A DNA stretch of 64,000 bases, from contig JANQQV010000018.1 of assembly GCA_028284865.1 (NCBI GenBank), positions 124,001 to 188,000 on the forward strand, given 5' to 3'. The notes below the pieces were generated by a model that ran no database searches, was not told the DNA's origin, and saw nothing but the letters and a program-made list of their open reading frames with translations. This stretch comes from Rhodothermales bacterium. GTDB lineage: Bacteria; Bacteroidota; Rhodothermia; Rhodothermales; UBA10348. The translations under genes were made by a program, and so were the position numbers. Numbering within the stretch: position 1 is the stretch's first letter; each line of letters starts with the position of its first letter. Positions 16,299-25,896 of the stretch are shown here, piece after piece.

Positions 16299-16435
16299 GC
16301 TTTAGGGTCACCGCGCTTCGATCCGCCTGTTTTCGGGCAACACGCTTTGGGGTTATCGCGCCTTCGACCCGCATGCATTCGGGCAATACGCTTTGGAGTC
16401 CCCACGCCTTCAGGGCACCAGCTCGCGCTGTCCAA
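16299..16435. repeat. Degenerate tandem repeat, 45-46 base period
   Basis: Three units begin GCTTTAGGGTC (16299), GCTTTGGGGTT (16344) and GCTTTGGAGTC (16390). The first two share the pattern GCTTTrGGGTyAyCGCGCyTTCGAyCCGC..TTCGGGCAAyAC; the third is truncated. Periods are 45 and 46 bases. Confidence 0.7.
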
Positions 16436-16737
16436 CAAGCTCGGAATTGGCCTGCGGAAATGAACAGACCGGCCGATAACCGACTTCCCAAAGCTGGACC
16501 AGAAGTCTCGAAACGAACCACGATGCCCATTTCGAAAACCACCCTCAGTGGCCTGAAATGCAGATTCGACTGCTTCAAAATGAGACTGGCACGTCTTTTG
16601 ACAAAGTGTTTCGCGTGCGCCTGAAAGCGCCCTGTTCCACCAAACATCCCCTCACAATGCGACTCGATCTGTTCCCCACCCCAGCTGCTGCAACCCCTGC
16701 ATGCCGCACCCCTCGGTCCAGATCAGTCGAAACCATC

Positions 16738-19700
16738 ATGCGTTCCAACTCCCCCGTTTCCGGAAACATGCACGTTCCATTCTTTGCTCTCCTGCTCTCG
16801 ATCATGATGCTTGCCTCGGCCATGATGCCAGGTACGGCTTCTGCCCAGCAGGACCCGAACGACGTCCTCTGCTACCTCTCAGCCGACAACGACGGCTTCA
16901 ACAGTAGCAACGACGGTATCACGTTCGTCAACCAGGCATTCTCAGAAACGGCGCTCGGTTTGACCGGCACCCGCTCCATCGAAGCCATCACCCGCGTTCC
17001 TTCTACAGGTAAGCTCTACGCTGCTGACGGTGGCGACTTCGGTGAGATCGATCTCACTGATGGCGACTTCACCGAGATTGGCTCGTTCGGCTCCGGAGAT
17101 GGTGCTCAAGGCGAGATCGACTTCGAAGATGTCGACGGCCTCGCTTGGGACCCGTTCACACAGACCATGTATGGATCCGCCCGCCGCTCCGGCGGAGAAG
17201 ATGATGTCCTGTTCATTCTGGACATCACCACGGGTGAGGTGATCGAGGATGCATTTGGTGCAGGCGTCGATTACATCGTAGTGGAGAAGATCAATGGCCT
17301 CGATGATATCGATGACATTGCCATCTCCACGGACAATGGCATGATGTACGCCATCCAGAACACGAACGGCAATGACAGCCGTCTCATCACGATCGACAAG
17401 GCAACGGGGGCCACGACGGATATCGGTGATCTGGATGTACCCAATGTAGAAGGCCTGGCCTTCCACCCGGACGGTCGCTTGCTGGGAGTCAACGGGGACT
17501 CCTTCCGCAGCGTAATGCAGATTCCGCTGAACCCATTCAGCAGCACGACGATTCCAATCTCGAATCTTGGCGTCAACAACTGGCGCGACTATGAAGGTAT
17601 CGCTTGCTTGAGTGAACCTGACAACACGATCCAGGGATCGGTATTCGGTGATCCTGATCGCATCGACCTGGAGCTGGAAAAAACTGCACAGGTCACGCCA
17701 GGTCAGGCATCTGACGCTGTCGAATACACCATCACGGTGACCAACGACAATCAGAATCCCGTTCAGGGCGGCAACCCCGTTTCCGGTTCTGCTCTTGCCG
17801 GTGTTACTGTCCGACTCTATCGCGACAAAGGCACTATTGGTATCTGGGATCCGGCTGACGAATTCGTGGCTGACACACAGACGGCCCTCAACGGATCGTA
17901 CGAATTTGTCGTTTCGGCAAACGGTGCGTTCATCGTTCGCGTTGATCTTTCCACGATCACCAACAATGCCTACGATCCGACGGACAACGAAGAAGCGCTC
18001 TCCTTTGCCGGCTTCGGCGAAACGTCCTCGGGCAATGACTTCGCTTTCTACCAGTTCACGGACGCCGACAACATCATCGTATCGGATGTCCTTCCTGCTG
18101 GTGCCTCCTACGTATCCGATACACCTTCACAGGGTTCGTTCAACAGCGGAAACGGCAGCTGGGATGTGGGCACGATCGCTCCAGGTGCTTCAGCATCGTT
18201 GGTGATCAATGCTACAACAACAGTGAACGGTCAACTGGAGAACTGTGCTGAGGTCCTGCAGGCCGGCGAAATCGATATCGATTCCCTTCCAGGCAACGGT
18301 GTCAAGAACGGTGAAGACGATCAGGACTGCGCCCCGACCCAGCATGATCGTCCTGATCCCGACATTGACCTTTCACTGGAAAAAACAGCAGACGTACAAG
18401 AAGCTGGTCTGGGTGACACGATTGTCTACACCCTGACTGTGACCAATGAGAGCTCGGAAGACGCGACGGATGTCTTCGTTACGGACTCACTGCCCTACGG
18501 TGTCAGCTTTGTCAGCTCAACTCCGGCCGCAGCCTACGATTCCGGTGATCACACGGTGACCTGGAACGTCGGCGATGTAGACGCCGGTCAGAGCAAGAAT
18601 CTGGAAATCGAAGTAGTCTTTGACGGCTTCAGCGGCAACATGCCGTCCTCCATGTTCCTGGCTGATGGCGAGTATCTGCTTCGCAACCACCCGGATGGCA
18701 ATGCCCAGCCGCCGCTCTACGGCCTGCGCCTCGACGAGCTCTTCGGTGGTTTCGGTACCATCACCTTCGACTTCAACCACCCGCAGTCTGACATGCGCAT
18801 GACGCTGTCTGAAAGCGGTGCCACGGCTGTGATCTCCGGTACCACCTGGGGTGGCGCAGACGTCGGTGGTTCCTACGACCATGCCGGTCTCTGGAATGTC
18901 TCGTTCACATTCGACGATGTCCTTTCCAACTATCCGAGCGACGATGACCTCGCTGCACTTGGTGGCGACGCCGAGATCAGCTCCGGATTCATCACTCCGC
19001 TGTACGACACGGCCTGGTTCACTTCTGGCAACTCCTACCAGTTGTCGGACAAAGAATCTGGTGGATACTCATTCCGCCTGGGCGATCGTTCGGACGACAA
19101 TGGACATCGCGGTCATGATGGTATCTCCGGCTGGGGATGGCTGAATCACGATGGTGATGGCGTCCTCGACCACAAGCATACCTCGGACTTCCTGTTCACG
19201 GCTTATCCGATCCCGGACATGCTGGAGAACTGCGCCGAGATTACGGCTGCGGGTCAGAACGATTCGGACTCCACACCCAACAACGCACCTCCGTTCGATG
19301 CAGAGGATGACGACGCATGCGTGCGCGTCCCACGCATGGAAGAGGATCCTGAGGTCGACATCGAAGTCGAGAAGACGGCCAGCACGCTGTCTCCCGAGTT
19401 CGGCGAAGCCTTCACTTACACGATTACGGTTTCCAACCTCGGACCGGATGAGGCCACCAACCTGGTCATCACGGAATTCCTGCCTGCCGGCGTCTCGTAT
19501 GTCTCGCACGTGGAAAGCCTCGGCACCTGGGATGAGGGCACCGGTCTCTGGTCCATCGCATCCCTGGCTGCAGGCGCATCAGCGACGCTTGATATCACCG
19601 TCACGGTGGATGGCGTCTCCGGTTCGCTCTCCAATGGCCAGTACCTGCTGCACAACCATCCTGGCAACGACATGGCGCCTCCGGGCTACGGTCTGCGTCT

Positions 19701-22700
19701 TGATGAGCTGTTCGGTGGTCTGAAAGGCATCACCTTCGACTTTGACCATCCCGACTCCGAGGTCATCATGACCATCGATGGTGACGATGTAGTCATCGAC
19801 GGTGTTGTCTACGGTGGCCATGACGTGGGCGCTGCCTACGATCCAGCTACGGAAGGTCTGTGGAATGTCCACTTTGAGTACAATAATGTGGTCACGAGCG
19901 TACCGGGTGATGACGATCTGTATGTAGAGGATGCCAACGCTGGCGTCAGCACAGGAACGATCGTTCCCCAGTACACGACGGCTTATTTCACCGCTGGTGA
20001 GGTCTTCGACCTTCTCGACAAATCGGACGGATCCTTCTCCTTCCGCCTCGGCGATGAAGACAACGACAACGGCTATAATGGCTACGACGGCATCAGTGGC
20101 TGGGGCTGGCTCATGCACGGCCAGAATGGCAACCTCGTGCATGCTCCGATCTCCGATTGGCTCTTCACGGCCGCACCGATCGTCAGCAGCATCGAGAACT
20201 GTGTCGAGCTTACGTCAGTGACGGAAGACGATGTCGACTCGACTCCGAACGACGGACAGGGCGACGATTACTCCTGCATCACGATCACACCGGGCGACCC
20301 GGCCGTTGATCTGTCGCTCGAGAAAGATGTCGACCAGAGCGAAGCCTCTGTTGGCGATACGATCTTCTACACGTTGACCGTGTCCAATGACGCCAACGCA
20401 GGAACGACAGCTACCAACGTTCTCGTTCAGGATGTCCTTCCTGAGGAACTGCTCTTCGTCGACACCACGCCGTCCTCCAACGTCTCCTATGACGCTGGCA
20501 CGCGCACGCTGTCTTGGCTGATTCCAGCCATCGCACCGGGTGATTCCTATGAGCTGGAAATTGAAGTCCAGATCATCGAAGACGGATTCATCTGCAACTG
20601 TGCCCAGGTCGTGAGCGCTGATCAGCAGGACGTCGACGATATCTACGGCGACGATACGGGTGAAGACTACGATTGTGCTGTGACCACCACGGACGAGCCG
20701 TTCATCGACCTCTACGTCGACAAGCAGGCCTATCCGACCAATCCTGGTCTCGGTGATGTCGTGGACTACACGATCACGGTCCGCAACGACGGTGCTGCCA
20801 CGCAGACCGCCTACGGTATCCAGGTCGTGGACAACGTGCCTGCTGGCATGAGCATCCAGTCGACCAACCCGACGACCAACGTTGCCGTGAACAACGCAAC
20901 GAATGTTGTCAGCTGGCTCATCCCGAGCCTGGCACCAGGTGATGAGGTTACCCTCCACATCTACGCCCAGGTCAATGAGCCGGGGCAGTGGGAAAACTGC
21001 GCCGAGATCATGGCCGCACAGGGCAATCCATTGGATTCCACGTTCGGCAATGGCACGGGGCAGGACATCGACTGTGTCACGACTGACACGCCTGATCCGA
21101 CCATTGACCTGAGCCTGGTCAAGACGGTGGACAATACCAACCCGGCCATCGGCGACGAAATCATATACACGCTCACGCTGACCAACAGCCCTGACGCCAC
21201 CGAAGACGCAACCAACGTCATCGTGGAAGATCATCTGCCGGCTGGTGTCAGCATCGATCCGGGCTGGAGCGCCTACGAAGTGACCGTCAATCCAGGCGGA
21301 CACATCGTTTGGGAAGCTGGAACGCTCGAGATCGGCGAAGTCGAAATCATCAACATCCCTGTCACGGTCAACGTCAACGCCATCCAGCAGAACTGTGCTG
21401 AAATCACGGCACACGATCAGGACGACGTGGACTCTGTTCCTGGCAACGGCGTCGGAGCCGGCGAAGACGATTCGTCCTGTGTGACGATCACGCCGAACCT
21501 GAATCCGCCGAACCTGATGTGCTACGTGGTCGCTGACAACGAAGACCACACGGGCAGCGCAGACGTGCTGACCTACATCAAGGGCAACGGCCAGGAAGTA
21601 TCCATTGGCCTGACCGGTACGAACAACATCAACGCCATCGAGTACGTCGGCGCCAACAGCAAGCTCTACGCAGTGGATGGCGGCACCTTCGGTACGCTCA
21701 ACCCAGGCAATGGACTGTTCTCACCGATCGGCTCGCTTGGCAGTGGCCAGGGTGCTCTCGGTGGTCAGAACTTCGACAGCATAAGCGGCATGGCGCTGGA
21801 TCCCTACACGGGCGTCCTTTACGCTACGGTCCGCAAGGCCGGTGCTGATCTGCTCATCCAGATCAACCTGCTCAACGGACAGGCAGTCACGAATGCCTTC
21901 GGCCCTTCCATGACCTACGTCGTCATTCCGGCCGTCTCCGGTGCGGATGAAGTTGACGACATCGCCATCCACCCGAACACGGGCGAGATGTACGGTGTAG
22001 TCAACGGTGGTGGCGTCAGCCGACTGATCACCATCGACAAGGCAACGGGTGCTTCGGCGCTGACAGCCAATATCGATGTCGCATCGGTCCGCGGCCTGGC
22101 CTTCCGCTCGAATGGCCAGCTGCTCGGTACGCTGGGATCGACGACCAACGAAGTTCGCCGCATCAACCTGAATACGGGCGCGACGACGCTGGTCTCGAAT
22201 CTGGGCATCAACGGCAACTTCGACTATGAAGCCATCACCTGTAACACCAATGTCCCGAACACGCTCAGTGGTACGGTTTACCTCGACAACAACGAGGACG
22301 CCAACCTGGACGCAGGCGATGTTGGCCAGAGCGGTGTGACGGTTGAGCTGTGGCGAGACAAGAACAGCAATGGCGTCCTTGACGGCCCGGACTACCTGGT
22401 AGGCACGCTGGTAACGGATATGGATGGCTTCTACGCCTTCCAGGTCCTGACGAGTGGCTACTACATCGTCCAGACCGATCTGGGTACGTACCCAGCTGGT
22501 GCAGCCTTGACGACCGACAACATCGAAACGGCCCACTTCCCGGGTTACGGCGATGAAGACACGGGCAATGACTTCGGCTTCAAGCTGGAGCCTGTCGTCC
22601 TCGGTTCGATTGGCGATGAGGTCTTCTCCGATGACAACGGCAATGGTGTCCGCGACAACGGTGAAGGTGGTCTGACCGGAATCCTGGTACGCCTCTATGA

Positions 22701-25440
22701 CGGCGCTTGCCCGGCAGCAGGAACACCCCTCGCCACGCGCGTCTCCAACCTGAGCGGTGGGTACGACTTCACCATGCTGCCTGCGGGTACGTATTGCGTG
22801 GACGTTGACAACGCTACGGTACCGGCTGGCTACGCACTCACGACGGCCAACGACCCGATGACGGTCGTGATTGGCAACGGTGAGGACTTCGACCTGGCTG
22901 ACTTCGGATTCTACTTCGATCCACAGGCCGTCGAGGCTGATCTCGAACTGACCAAGGAAGTCGACACGAGCTCACCGGCTCTCGACGACGTGGTCGAGTT
23001 CACCATCACGGTGACCAACAACGGTCCTGCTGATGCCACGGGCCTCATCGTCCGCGACATCATCCCTGTCGGTCTCGTCTTCCAGGACTACGAGTCCACG
23101 AATGGAACGTACGAAGCCAACAAGCTGGGCTACTGGACCATCGGCGATCTGCCTGTCGGACAGACGGAAACGCTGAAGATCCGCACAAAAGTGGTCATCA
23201 CGAACATGATCGAGAACATCGCACAGGTCTCGCATGTGGATCAGGAAGATCCTGATTCCACACCAGGCAACGGTGTACCGACCGAAGATGATCAGGACAA
23301 CGCGCTCGTCGAGAGCCGTGGACCTGGCTCTGTTGGCGACATCATCGCTGTTGAGTGCGCGGATCTCGGTACGGTCAATGCTCTGCAGTACAGCACCTTC
23401 GACGACCAGATCTACGCTGGTACGGAGATCGGTACCGTCCACATCTCCAATGATGATGGACAGAACTGGCCTGCCTTCCTGAACACGGACAACGAAGCTC
23501 CGGTACGCGACATCGTCATCGATGGCAACGGCTGGGTCTACGTGGGCTCCTTCGGTTCGGGTGTCTACCGCTCGACCAACTCGGGCGACAACTGGACGAA
23601 CATCGGTCCGTTCGGTGGCAAGGTGAATGATCTGGACATCGACGACAACACCAACACAGCCTACGCAGCAGTAGAGGACGAAGTCCTTCGTCTCAACGGC
23701 CTCGTGTGGGAGACGGTTGGAGCAGGTACCAACCCGTTCGCGGGTGATCAGGTACTGGCTGTTGTCTACCAGGAGACGAACAACACCGTGCTTGCCACGT
23801 CGGCAGCCAGTGGTACGTGGGTCTTCTCGGGCGGTGTATGGTCATCTGCAGACATGGGACTGCCGACCGGCAAAGTCAACGTTCTCTACCGCAGCCCGGA
23901 CGGAATCGTCTTGGCCGGTCACAACAACAGTGGTGTGTTCATGTGGGGCGGCGGCTCCTGGATGCAGCTGGGTCTTGGCCTGGACAATGAGCCGATCGAA
24001 TCGATCGGGTCGGGTCCGAATGGTGAGATCCTTGCTGGATCCCGCGAAACGGGTGCCTACTTCCTGAACAAGATCACAGGTGAGTGGCTGTCCATCGGTA
24101 ACCTGCCGGTCTTCACGGTGAGCGCCATGACGGGCGGTCCAACCGGTGAAGTGTACGCAGGTGCGCCGGGCGAAGGCATCTACGTCATCTATGACCAGGA
24201 CTTCGACGGTATCCCGGATATCGCACACCAGGTCGCCAACTTCATGACGAGTGCCATCATCCAGGACCTCGTCGTGGCACCGAACGGTGACATGTGGGCA
24301 GCGACTTACGGCTACGGCATCCTCTACTCGAGCGATGGTGGTAACTGCTGGACGCGCATGAACCGTGGTCTGGACAACCTCTGGACGTTCGCCATCGACC
24401 GTACATCAGACGGCACGCTCTTCATCGGCATCTGGGCCGACGGACTGGGTGGTATCTGGCGCTCGACGGACGACGGCCGCAACTGGGAATTCCTGGCCTA
24501 CGGCACGCGTCAGATCATCTCGCTGGCTGTTGATCCGGTCGATGAGAACATCGTCTACGCCGGTGCGAACATCTCTGGCGAAGGCGCCCTCTTCCGCTCA
24601 ATGGACGGTGGTGACACCTGGAGCGAAGTCGGCAACTTCATCTATCCGGTCTGGTCGGTCACGGTTGACCCGAACGACAACAACCACATCTACGTGGGCA
24701 CGATGGGCGCGGGTATCTATGAGTCCTTTGATCAGGGCCTGACCTTTGATCAGATCGGCTCGCCGTCAAACGGCCTCGACAACCCGTACGTTTTCGACAT
24801 GGTCTACGCACCAGTCGGTACGCCGTACGCCGGACAGCTCTTTGCCGCTACCGACGCAGGAGTCTATCGCTACGACGCCTTCGCCGAGACGTGGTCCCTG
24901 TTCGGACTGTACAGCGAGAACTTCCAGTTCCGCACGATCGCCTTCACGGGCAACGAGATCTACGGTGGTACCTGGAATGCCGGTGTCGTCCAGTACAATG
25001 CTCTGACCAACGAATGGAATGACTTCGGTCTCTCCGACATGCCGGTCATTGCCTTTGCAGTACACCAGCAGACGGAAACGCTGGTCATCGGTACGAGTGG
25101 TGCAGGTGTCTTCCTGGCTCCGAACATGAAGATCTCCACGAACACCGAAGACGAATTCGGCGGAAGCGAGATTCCAACCTCGTTTGCTCTCGAGCAGAAC
25201 TATCCGAACCCGTTCAACCCGCAGACGACCATTCCATTTGATCTGCGCGAGACCTCGCGCGTGACGATGGCGGTCTATGACATGCTGGGTCGTCAGGTCG
25301 GCATGCTGGTCGACGGCATGATGCAGGCTGGCACGCATCAGGTGACATGGGATGCAGGCGATGTACCGAGCGGTACGTACCTGGTCCGCATGGAAGCTGG
25401 TGGCCAGACGTTCACGCGGACAATGATCCTGCTGAAGTAG
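16738..25440 (+). CDS. Giant T9SS-secreted multidomain surface protein (DUF11, SdrD_B, propellers)
   Basis: A 2900-residue exported protein. The start at 16738 gives a signal peptide ending at ...PGTASA-QQ (residue 36); ATG 16768 is an alternative. Order: propeller-like domain (about 43-300); interleaved SdrD_B/DUF11 (300-535); DUF11 B and C, each carrying a nested domain with NHP and YGLRLDELFGG signatures (542-865, 872-1180); DUF11 D-F (1189-1590); second propeller-like domain (1594-1838) related to the first; two SdrD_B modules (1842-1950, 1955-2062); DUF11 G (2066-2195); a BNR/sortilin-like propeller with repeats such as GVYRSTNSGDNWTNIG (2202-2795); and a T9SS type A sorting domain from about 2811 with NYPNPFNPQTTIPFDL and GTYLVRMEAGG. 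It is probably anchored or released at the cell surface. Asp-rich loops suggest Ca2+ binding. Function is unknown; adhesion or matrix formation is inference. Codons favour C-ending synonyms, as in highly expressed genes. Confidence 0.9.
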   Translation: MRSNSPVSGNMHVPFFALLLSIMMLASAMMPGTASAQQDPNDVLCYLSADNDGFNSSNDGITFVNQAFSETALGLTGTRSIEAITRVPSTGKLYAADGGDFGEIDLTDGDFTEIGSFGSGDGAQGEIDFEDVDGLAWDPFTQTMYGSARRSGGEDDVLFILDITTGEVIEDAFGAGVDYIVVEKINGLDDIDDIAISTDNGMMYAIQNTNGNDSRLITIDKATGATTDIGDLDVPNVEGLAFHPDGRLLGVNGDSFRSVMQIPLNPFSSTTIPISNLGVNNWRDYEGIACLSEPDNTIQGSVFGDPDRIDLELEKTAQVTPGQASDAVEYTITVTNDNQNPVQGGNPVSGSALAGVTVRLYRDKGTIGIWDPADEFVADTQTALNGSYEFVVSANGAFIVRVDLSTITNNAYDPTDNEEALSFAGFGETSSGNDFAFYQFTDADNIIVSDVLPAGASYVSDTPSQGSFNSGNGSWDVGTIAPGASASLVINATTTVNGQLENCAEVLQAGEIDIDSLPGNGVKNGEDDQDCAPTQHDRPDPDIDLSLEKTADVQEAGLGDTIVYTLTVTNESSEDATDVFVTDSLPYGVSFVSSTPAAAYDSGDHTVTWNVGDVDAGQSKNLEIEVVFDGFSGNMPSSMFLADGEYLLRNHPDGNAQPPLYGLRLDELFGGFGTITFDFNHPQSDMRMTLSESGATAVISGTTWGGADVGGSYDHAGLWNVSFTFDDVLSNYPSDDDLAALGGDAEISSGFITPLYDTAWFTSGNSYQLSDKESGGYSFRLGDRSDDNGHRGHDGISGWGWLNHDGDGVLDHKHTSDFLFTAYPIPDMLENCAEITAAGQNDSDSTPNNAPPFDAEDDDACVRVPRMEEDPEVDIEVEKTASTLSPEFGEAFTYTITVSNLGPDEATNLVITEFLPAGVSYVSHVESLGTWDEGTGLWSIASLAAGASATLDITVTVDGVSGSLSNGQYLLHNHPGNDMAPPGYGLRLDELFGGLKGITFDFDHPDSEVIMTIDGDDVVIDGVVYGGHDVGAAYDPATEGLWNVHFEYNNVVTSVPGDDDLYVEDANAGVSTGTIVPQYTTAYFTAGEVFDLLDKSDGSFSFRLGDEDNDNGYNGYDGISGWGWLMHGQNGNLVHAPISDWLFTAAPIVSSIENCVELTSVTEDDVDSTPNDGQGDDYSCITITPGDPAVDLSLEKDVDQSEASVGDTIFYTLTVSNDANAGTTATNVLVQDVLPEELLFVDTTPSSNVSYDAGTRTLSWLIPAIAPGDSYELEIEVQIIEDGFICNCAQVVSADQQDVDDIYGDDTGEDYDCAVTTTDEPFIDLYVDKQAYPTNPGLGDVVDYTITVRNDGAATQTAYGIQVVDNVPAGMSIQSTNPTTNVAVNNATNVVSWLIPSLAPGDEVTLHIYAQVNEPGQWENCAEIMAAQGNPLDSTFGNGTGQDIDCVTTDTPDPTIDLSLVKTVDNTNPAIGDEIIYTLTLTNSPDATEDATNVIVEDHLPAGVSIDPGWSAYEVTVNPGGHIVWEAGTLEIGEVEIINIPVTVNVNAIQQNCAEITAHDQDDVDSVPGNGVGAGEDDSSCVTITPNLNPPNLMCYVVADNEDHTGSADVLTYIKGNGQEVSIGLTGTNNINAIEYVGANSKLYAVDGGTFGTLNPGNGLFSPIGSLGSGQGALGGQNFDSISGMALDPYTGVLYATVRKAGADLLIQINLLNGQAVTNAFGPSMTYVVIPAVSGADEVDDIAIHPNTGEMYGVVNGGGVSRLITIDKATGASALTANIDVASVRGLAFRSNGQLLGTLGSTTNEVRRINLNTGATTLVSNLGINGNFDYEAITCNTNVPNTLSGTVYLDNNEDANLDAGDVGQSGVTVELWRDKNSNGVLDGPDYLVGTLVTDMDGFYAFQVLTSGYYIVQTDLGTYPAGAALTTDNIETAHFPGYGDEDTGNDFGFKLEPVVLGSIGDEVFSDDNGNGVRDNGEGGLTGILVRLYDGACPAAGTPLATRVSNLSGGYDFTMLPAGTYCVDVDNATVPAGYALTTANDPMTVVIGNGEDFDLADFGFYFDPQAVEADLELTKEVDTSSPALDDVVEFTITVTNNGPADATGLIVRDIIPVGLVFQDYESTNGTYEANKLGYWTIGDLPVGQTETLKIRTKVVITNMIENIAQVSHVDQEDPDSTPGNGVPTEDDQDNALVESRGPGSVGDIIAVECADLGTVNALQYSTFDDQIYAGTEIGTVHISNDDGQNWPAFLNTDNEAPVRDIVIDGNGWVYVGSFGSGVYRSTNSGDNWTNIGPFGGKVNDLDIDDNTNTAYAAVEDEVLRLNGLVWETVGAGTNPFAGDQVLAVVYQETNNTVLATSAASGTWVFSGGVWSSADMGLPTGKVNVLYRSPDGIVLAGHNNSGVFMWGGGSWMQLGLGLDNEPIESIGSGPNGEILAGSRETGAYFLNKITGEWLSIGNLPVFTVSAMTGGPTGEVYAGAPGEGIYVIYDQDFDGIPDIAHQVANFMTSAIIQDLVVAPNGDMWAATYGYGILYSSDGGNCWTRMNRGLDNLWTFAIDRTSDGTLFIGIWADGLGGIWRSTDDGRNWEFLAYGTRQIISLAVDPVDENIVYAGANISGEGALFRSMDGGDTWSEVGNFIYPVWSVTVDPNDNNHIYVGTMGAGIYESFDQGLTFDQIGSPSNGLDNPYVFDMVYAPVGTPYAGQLFAATDAGVYRYDAFAETWSLFGLYSENFQFRTIAFTGNEIYGGTWNAGVVQYNALTNEWNDFGLSDMPVIAFAVHQQTETLVIGTSGAGVFLAPNMKISTNTEDEFGGSEIPTSFALEQNYPNPFNPQTTIPFDLRETSRVTMAVYDMLGRQVGMLVDGMMQAGTHQVTWDAGDVPSGTYLVRMEAGGQTFTRTMILLK

Positions 25441-25460
25441 AGCTTAAGTAGGTCCAGCGC

Positions 25461-25496
25461 GCCGCCCGGCCTCGTGTGAATCACGGGCCGGGCGGC
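25461..25496 (+). terminator. Hairpin after the giant gene
   Basis: GCCGCCCGGCC and GGCCGGGCGGC form a perfect 11-base stem, extended inside by CGTG/CACG. It begins 20 bases after the stop codon. There is no T tract. Confidence 0.65.
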
Positions 25497-25689
25497 ATCG
25501 CCGGACCCCTCCAGCTCCCGTCCTCAGATTCGCCGTGGTCGTGTACAAGGACGGCTTCCATCCAACCGGACGACTTTCAAACGACGGCTTCCTTGCAAAC
25601 CAAACGACTTTTGAGAGTGACAAGCTGACCGATACCTGAAGATGGACACCTGTCCATCATTCCCCTTGCCTCACATGGAGGGCCCCCTC

Positions 25690-25896
25690 ATGTTCGAACA
25701 TACCCGACTCCTCAGCGGCCAGAGCGAATACCGTACAACGGCATCCTTGATAGAAGCTGTTCGCGAGCGCGCTGCCACAGAATCCCGTCCTGTCAGACGA
25801 TCACGCAATCGACGACTGGACACCTTGCAACGCGCTTCTACGCGGCGGGCCAAGGTTCGAAAACACAACCTTCGCCGTCACAAGACGGCCAGCTGA
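25690..25896 (+). CDS. Possible small basic protein
   Basis: A 68-residue frame starting MFEHTRLLSGQSEY. A GGAGG sequence lies seven bases before the ATG, a good ribosome-binding site. The second half is very basic (VRRSRNRRLD, STRRAKVRKHNLRRHK), like a nucleic-acid- or ribosome-binding peptide. I recognise no family. It overlaps the 3' end of the convergent KamA-like gene by 19 bases, which counts somewhat against it. No other gene occupies the 250 bases before it, so it is the only coding candidate there. Confidence 0.4.
   Translation: MFEHTRLLSGQSEYRTTASLIEAVRERAATESRPVRRSRNRRLDTLQRASTRRAKVRKHNLRRHKTAS

Larger units (their letters stand above)
15973..16737. other. Non-coding divergent region upstream of the giant secreted protein
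   Basis: About 830 bases lie between the divergent starts at 15906 and 16738. I find no convincing gene; open frames there lack codon bias and known domains. The region holds a strong hairpin (16262-16296) and a degenerate 45-46 base tandem repeat (16299-16435). Regulatory elements for the giant gene must lie here, but no clear -7 element of the Bacteroidota type was recognised. Confidence 0.5.

Noticed and set aside
16299-16435. CRISPR array
   Set aside because: Units are adjacent and degenerate, with no unique spacers and no cas genes in the window.
16226-16438. 70-codon minus-strand frame over the 45-46 base repeats
   Set aside because: The protein only mirrors the DNA repeat and a terminator-like stem; no other support.
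20215-21549. 444-codon open frame on the minus strand inside the giant gene
   Set aside because: It lies opposite the DUF11 array; its product shows no family and its openness comes from the strong codon bias and repeats on the sense strand.
21721-22536. 271-codon minus-strand open frame in the giant gene
   Set aside because: Antisense shadow of the second propeller and SdrD_B region, with no start context and no recognisable domain.
25498-25689. Short direct repeats of ACGACTTT/AACGACGGCTTCC after the giant gene
   Set aside because: Copies are too short and irregular to call a repeat element.
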